Program-made: the position numbers and the translations under genes
Notes under the pieces: model-generated
Told to the model about the DNA's origin: nothing
The model's database searches: none
Seen by the model: only the letters and a program-made list of their open reading frames with translations
DNA from: Ascidia mentula
Lineage: Eukaryota > Chordata > Ascidiacea > Phlebobranchia > Ascidiidae
Assembly: GCA_947561715.1 (NCBI GenBank)
Contig: OX387205.1
Location: 5,399,001 to 5,463,000 of the forward strand
Direction of reading: 5' to 3'
DNA: 64,000 nt
Shown: positions 59,301 through 64,000 of the stretch, piece after piece
How the letters are laid out: every line of letters starts with the position of its first letter
How positions within the stretch are numbered: the first letter of the stretch is position 1

Positions 59301-59765
59301 TGTCTTCCGTTTTTTTGTGTGCTGCGTAGTGTTGGTCTGTCACATGAGCTGTCACGTGATGTGGTCGGAAACTCATGACAACCTGAAAATTTACACAATG
59401 TTCTTTGTAGAGTTCGTCTTTGAAGCACATTCGAGTTTAAGATATATAGGACTGTGAACCACCAAGCGACTCGTTTTCTTTTACTTCTTTTGTTACGGGA
59501 TTAATGAAATGCAGTTTTGGGAGTTGGACAACGCACAACGTTTAGACGCCAAGATGGCCAAAAAAGAAACGCTATTAAAATAAACCAAATTTGCAACTGC
59601 ATTTGACAAATATTTTTTTAATTTATATCTAGTAAAGGTGATAATTTGGTGGGAATTCAATCGTCACATGCTTGTCACATAAAGTTGATCAATCTCAGTT
59701 TGTTTTTATTTACCTTCCAGTTCTTCAAACTTTTTAGAAAATGATGAACTTGCAACTGCTTCCAT
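56328..59765 (-). CDS. Papain-family (C1A) pseudoprotease fused to an I29 domain
   Basis: Proposed minus exons: 59,714-59,765, 59,121-59,176, 57,622-57,816, 57,305-57,481, 56,791-57,134, 56,628-56,733, 56,526-56,565 and 56,328-56,455 (366 codons, phases consistent, 3' end open). No signal peptide. The C1A fold is clear: DWRDKG, WISV, LSKQQLVDD, AFQYI, GPVAA, HAVLIVGYG, YWFVKD. In papain terms, Gln19 is Arg (residue 92), Cys22 is Phe, Cys25 is Ser (98), Cys63 is Asp and Asn175 is Asp (274); only His159 (249) is kept. After the usual protease end (AMYPV) the frame continues into GCGPTWEAWKEIY and an I29 inhibitor domain (EEERRKGIWEENK, FTQFSD). The last donor is GC (CAG/GCAAGA). A following exon near 56,100-56,200 has DWHKDGQQ but a phase conflict, so the true end is unsure. 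Confidence 0.6.
57928..58796 (-). pseudogene. Duplicated 5' exons of the pseudoprotease gene
   Basis: A second copy of the first two coding exons lies inside the large intron: 58,745-58,796 (MAAVASSSFSKKFEELE) and 57,928-57,976. The second of these has lost 7 bp relative to 59,121-59,176, which changes its end phase from 0 to 2 and breaks the join to the next exon. The surrounding introns also match (58,095-58,260 with 59,290-59,460), so about 1.1 kb was duplicated in tandem. Confidence 0.6.
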
Positions 59766-60413
59766 GATCAACCTAAGATTTTAAGCGTGCAAAGTTTACA
59801 CGAATGTTAAGGTGTTTCTTATATATGCTATTGGCGAAACTTTTGTGTTAAAAAATTCTATCTGTATTTAGGAAAATGAAAAGGGTTCCACCTGTCTGAA
59901 ATTTCTGGTATCCGTAATCTCAATAAATACCTGCTTTTCAGTATACAATTTACGCGTTGGTTGTTGCAAAAATTGCATTAGCATTTTTAAAAAAAGCTAA
60001 AATAAATCAAGTTTCGGGTTTCTTGTAGTATGCAATATGTAAAGTGTTGGCATAGGATAAAACCACTACAATGCAACACATGAAAGCGCTGAGTTCGTTT
60101 GGCAGTTTATTGTTTGTTGCCTGAATGTCCCCATTAGATTACTTTATTTACACAATATGTTGGTGCGCGACTCTTGTACCGTTCGCTTTAAATCAGGGAC
60201 CATGCGTTAACAAGTTGCCTAGGTTATTTCGTACCCCTGTCGTAAAAACTCCTCGTCAAACCTTCGAGCACGGTTGACGCGTTTCGCGGAACAAAACGTT
60301 TTGTTTTCCAGCTCGTAATAATTTAAAACCCATTGTCCGTAAAAGCTCATTGTTCTCCGTTTCTACCCGCTTGCTATCTCAGCGAGAAAAACTTTCTAAT
60401 TCATTTTTAACAA
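59766..60413. other. Intergenic, no gene seen
   Basis: Upstream of the protease gene on the minus strand and of a possible small gene on the plus strand. No conserved element was recognised. Confidence 0.4.
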
Positions 60414-61208
60414 ATGACAATCTACACAATCATATTGAGGCATGGTGAGTAAATTTAAATTAAACAAAAGAATGATGCCCTGATTTGATTGGACACTTTC
60501 ATATGTGACTGCTATAAGCGGTTTCAAGGGTCAATTTCACCAAAGTATATCGGCGATATTTTGTTTATTAATCCATTCTTTATACCCTTATGAAGTTTAC
60601 ATTAGATGTGGTTATACGGAGAACACAAGTTGTTTGTGTTATATATTTTATATGTTGTATTTTCAGCAGAAGAACGAACAATTTAGCACATAAACTGTGA
60701 AAGGGAAATATAAATTCATGCCAAGCCCACTTTCTAAGTCCTTCAACTGCCTGCATTTTGCTTTTAAAGACGAACTATTGGAGGTGGTCCAACTCAATAA
60801 CAGGCATATTAAAGATAAACCTACAGGTGATAGTATGCACTTTGCAACTGTTCAGTAAAAAAGAAACTAACACGAGAATTTGTTTTGTAACATTTTCAGA
60901 CACCATTGAGTTTGTCGCAAACAGCTACACAAACCTGCAGCTCAAACAGAACGCTACAATTAACAATGAAAAACGCTTTTGGTGAGTTGCAAAAGAGTGT
61001 CATTTCTATTTTCCTAGCAAGTTGTTTTACCTTTTTCTGCTTGTTTTTATCTTTTACTATTTTACCAAATCGTAGCAGGAATGTTAACCATTTGTGGTTT
61101 CTTTCGCGGTGTGATAAAAAGGCAACTAAAAAAGAGAATCAATTCCCCATGGAAACGAGGAAGTATTGGAAACATTTTTTTCACAAGTTGCAACTTCCTT
61201 TTTTTTAA
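60414..61208 (+). CDS. Possible four-exon gene, unknown function
   Basis: Four exons join in frame with good splice sites: 60,414-60,444 (donor GTGAGT), 60,770-60,826, 60,900-60,981 (donor GTGAGT) and 61,079-61,208 with TAA at the end (300 nt, 99 residues). The product begins MTIYTIILRH and is hydrophilic, with DELLEVVQLNNRHIKDKPT in exon 2 and a Lys-rich C-terminus. I recognise no domain. Support rests only on phase agreement of three introns and consensus borders; the last exon may be wrong. Confidence 0.35.
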
Positions 61209-61544
61209 TGTTTAAAGGCCACTCAAACAATCCAGATTAACTTTCACTTTCCCAAAATAAACATAATATCCGATTTAAGGCAAGCATTCCACAGCAGTGG
61301 CAGTAACATTTAACCCAAACATGCCCTTTTGTATTCAAATCTGTGGGCAAGCAAACACGAAACGTTCAGACACGTTTTGAAGCCAAAGTTCAGACACGCC
61401 ATAGCACAACATGTTTGTGTCACGAGCTGGCTTGTAAATGCGTCACCTTTCTTTTTATGCTCAATGAATTGCTTTTTACAACTTACGATTTTATTGCCTT
61501 GCTTTTACGACTCAAACATTATTTCGCAAGATTTATTGATGAAC

Positions 61545-61851
61545 ATGTCTGAGTTAAGTATCTGCAAGCCAAACGCACCAAAGTCTCACACACAAAAATG
61601 CAACGCTTTTAGCCGCTGGAAGGTAAAGTTCTGTGATGATGATTATCATTCTTGTTTTATTAAAGTTATTACGATAAAAAAATATAATAAAAAAAATAAC
61701 AACTGTCGGTATTTTCTTCCATGATTTATAGCGATTTTGGGATCACAAGAACGGATGCAATCGGGCAGAATGTTCGTTGAGCACTCTCCCAGCACGTATT
61801 CCTCATCTTATCCAAAGCGCTCAGATCCGAACGTTCTTTATTTTTAATTAA
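61545..61851 (+). CDS. Possible two-exon small gene, unknown function
   Basis: ATG at 61,545, donor after 61,622 (AAG/GTAAAG), acceptor before 61,732, stop TAA at 61,849-61,851; 65 residues with three Cys in MSELSICKPN, KCNAF and AECSL contexts plus one in NGCNR. No known domain. It could equally be chance or 3' exons of the previous model. Confidence 0.2.
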
Positions 61852-62264
61852 AGTTATGAAGTAATACCAAAAAGCAAAATAGTTTTTTATTGCTAACATA
61901 ATGCGTTTCGATTTACAATTTTACACAATATTATTGCAATTTATTGGTGAAAACGTTACACGGCGCACAGTTTATAACTCATGGTTTAAGCAGTGTGGGG
62001 CACTGAAATGCTATGAAGCGCACGATATACATTGAAAAAAAAAAGGTTATTAAGCGTTGAAGGCAACACGACGTAAATCATCTACTTTACGTGTTATAAT
62101 ACAAGGCTGTTGATAATACTGGTTGCTTTTATTTCATAGAATTCGTTTTATATGATATACAAAACCACAAAGAGGTTCAACACCAAATCAAATTCATTTG
62201 TTTTACAATTTTGCAAGACATCGCGTTGTTTTTCGACAGGTCGATATAATTATGGACAAATTAC
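61852..62264. other. Intergenic, no gene seen
   Basis: AT-rich sequence without a recognisable exon on either strand. Confidence 0.4.
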
Positions 62265-62391
62265 CTTCGATATTGGCACAATTGCAAATAAAATAAATGT
62301 CACAGTGGCCTTTGAAAAATGCTTTTCCTAAACATGTGGAAGCGAGAGCGTCGACAACCTTACAGTCTTCACTACAGTTCGGCATACACAT
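62265..62391 (-). CDS. Cys-rich exon with defensin-like spacing
   Basis: The minus-strand exon is bordered by TAG (acceptor) before 62,391 and AAG/GTAATT (donor) after 62,265, 127 bp. It codes seven Cys in 42 residues: CMPNCSEDC, then TCLGKAFFKGHC, then FICNC. The C-x3-C, the GxC followed by 5-6 residues, and the C-x-C end match the cysteine-stabilised alpha-beta (defensin) pattern. A signal peptide exon was not found upstream and the gene end is unknown. It is partial evidence for a small secreted peptide; other Cys-rich families are possible. Confidence 0.35.
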
Positions 62392-62499
62392 CTACCAAGT
62401 TAATCAACCGTCTTTCGATACCACAATAGAACGTGTGAATAGTTCTGTTGGGTGGAATTCTATTACTTATATTACTGTCAAATAGAAGAATTATATAAA

Positions 62500-63923
62500 C
62501 AGCAGTAAGTCTATGAATAGGAATAAATGTTTAGTGTAATGCTTCAAAATTATTTGTCTATATAGCTTGGTAAGGAAACAGGGTTTGCGATAAAAAATTA
62601 ATATGACCTAATCCCGCTAACCACACCTAAGTCGATTATATTCCTTTGCTGTTTTTTTCCAGTACATATATAGTTATTGGTTATTTTTATCAATTTCATC
62701 AATTTTATCACATTTCAAATCAAATTATGTTAAAGTCAACATTTGTTTAAATAACCATTTAAAGAGATCTTTCCAATAGAACCAAAATTTGCAAAATCCA
62801 AAAAATTTTTTCAATCGGTGTCACCTGAGGAATTATTTGGACCCCCATAAAGCGCGTGGTTTCACTTTTACAACTACTTGCAGATAAAAAGATTGGATGT
62901 CAATTGGTGATTACAACATAGTAAACTCAACAAGACTTTGCGAGCGTTTCTCTGTGTTGTATAACAAGCTGCCAAGCTGGGGAAATACAACTGGTCCTTG
63001 TCCACCTTTTACTGCAATGTGCAACCCTTGTTACGGGACACGTGTTTTGCTGCAAACATATAGCTTAATGTAAATGTTAATAGTGTGCATATAACCGTCT
63101 GTCATATATTATTTTGTATCAATGTTTTTAACGCGAATGAAATTCAGTTTCATATGCAAGCATTTCACAAACAACTGCGCTTGTCAAAAATCTTCATCAT
63201 CCCTAAAATTAAGGGTAATATGCGCTGAATTCGGTTAAGTACATGCATATATATTATTTGTATATGCTGGTGTTTAACTCGAATGTAATCTGTTGCTTGG
63301 AATCGAGCAGCTTTCTGTCGGATTTACGCATGAAAAATAGATGGCAAACACTATGGGTTGGATTACTTAAATTCTTTTTTTAGATATCTATGTGTTTGTT
63401 GTAACAACACGCATGTTTCCCTAACTTATTTTTTACACATTTGAAACACATACGGACCGAAGGCTGCAGACGGTGTTAAGTTTTCCTGCAGGAGCTCCCA
63501 CAAGCTTTCTGGCATCCTGCTGGACAACACATTTTTTGACACGTTATAAAACGCCATTTCGTAATCCTTCGACAGTCTAGTCTAGTCTAGTCTAGTCTAC
63601 TCTCGCTCGTACTCTCTCGGCCCTGTCGGTTTTATCGCCATCGCGCTGTAACGTTTACACGTTCTTTCGTTAGTTAATTCGCTGCAGTTCAGTCACGTGT
63701 TAAACTCTTGTTAAATGGGCTTGACACAAATTAAACTTAAGGCACCTGGTATTGCAATCGTGTCTTTCAATTAATAAACAAGTCTGCCACGGAGTTTCAA
63801 ATCAAGTAGTCTTCAGCAAGAACACGCAAGCAGACTTAGCTTCAGCGAAGCAGCGACTGGGAATCCTATTGGTACGCTGCACTGTGCCACCTCATTGGTA
63901 AATTGTGTCAATATCGTGTAAAA
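62500..63923. other. Intergenic with short pentamer repeat
   Basis: No gene was seen. Five copies of GTCTA lie at 63,575-63,600. The stretch 63,575-63,920 has higher GC and precedes a possible first exon, so it may include a promoter. Confidence 0.4.
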
Positions 63924-64000
63924 ATGAGCAGTTTGATTTCTGGACTTACAAAGTTTTTGCATGGCGCAGAAGTTTACCCTGTTTGGCTTAAAAGTAAAAT
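63924..64000 (+). CDS. Possible first exon cut by window end
   Basis: An ATG in an A-rich context (GTAAAAATGAGC) opens a frame that stays open to the last base: 25 codons starting MSSLISGLTKFLHGAEVYPV. No splice donor is seen before the edge. Product not recognised. Confidence 0.3.
   Translation, partial: MSSLISGLTKFLHGAEVYPVWLKSK

Noticed and set aside
61768-61830. CUB-like motif SPSTYSSSYP in one frame
   Set aside because: The frame stops within a few residues and no CUB Cys or aromatic positions follow.

Overview
The window looks like animal genomic DNA: AT-rich, with short introns carrying GT-AG splice sites, tandem families of split genes and several kinds of retroelement. A compact chordate genome such as an ascidian (Ciona-like) fits best. 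That assignment is an inference from gene style and element content; nothing in the window proves the species.

Layout. Positions 1 to about 11,780 are one continuous 34-bp minisatellite that runs off the left edge. From about 13 to 48 kb lies a cluster of C-type lectin-like receptor (CTLR) genes. Each has six exons: signal peptide plus first half of the lectin domain, second half of the lectin domain, Thr-rich stalk, transmembrane segment, short juxtamembrane exon, and a Tyr-rich cytoplasmic tail. Plus-strand members lie at 13-37 kb and minus-strand members at 37.6-47.7 kb, meeting tail to tail. I could reconstruct six open genes (20.3, 29.1 and 33.3 kb on plus; 37.7, 40.9 and 45.7 kb on minus) by joining exons with matching phases. 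There are also four larger broken copies and several decayed tail exons. Three unrelated tail types occur on near-identical lectin domains: class I (ITIM-like and YxN motifs), class II (a near-canonical ITAM spacing) and class III (a single YxxV). The cluster therefore resembles a family of self-signalling, NK-receptor-like lectins with exchangeable signalling ends.

Mobile DNA in the cluster includes a complete Ty3/Gypsy element (23,268-27,396) with 135-bp LTRs, a 4-bp target duplication and a textbook -1 frameshift signal between gag and pol. A Penelope-like fragment with inverted terminal repeats sits in an intron of the 15.9-kb pseudogene. Hammerhead-ribozyme motifs occur at 51.2 kb (apparently intact) and near 55.3 kb (eroded).

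From about 54 to 60 kb the minus strand carries a papain-family (C1A) gene whose catalytic Cys, oxyanion Gln and Asn are all replaced. It runs in frame into a second I29 propeptide domain and has partly duplicated 5' exons. The last 4 kb hold only weakly supported small genes, a Cys-rich defensin-like exon and a possible first exon leaving the window. Long stretches between these items show no coding signal.
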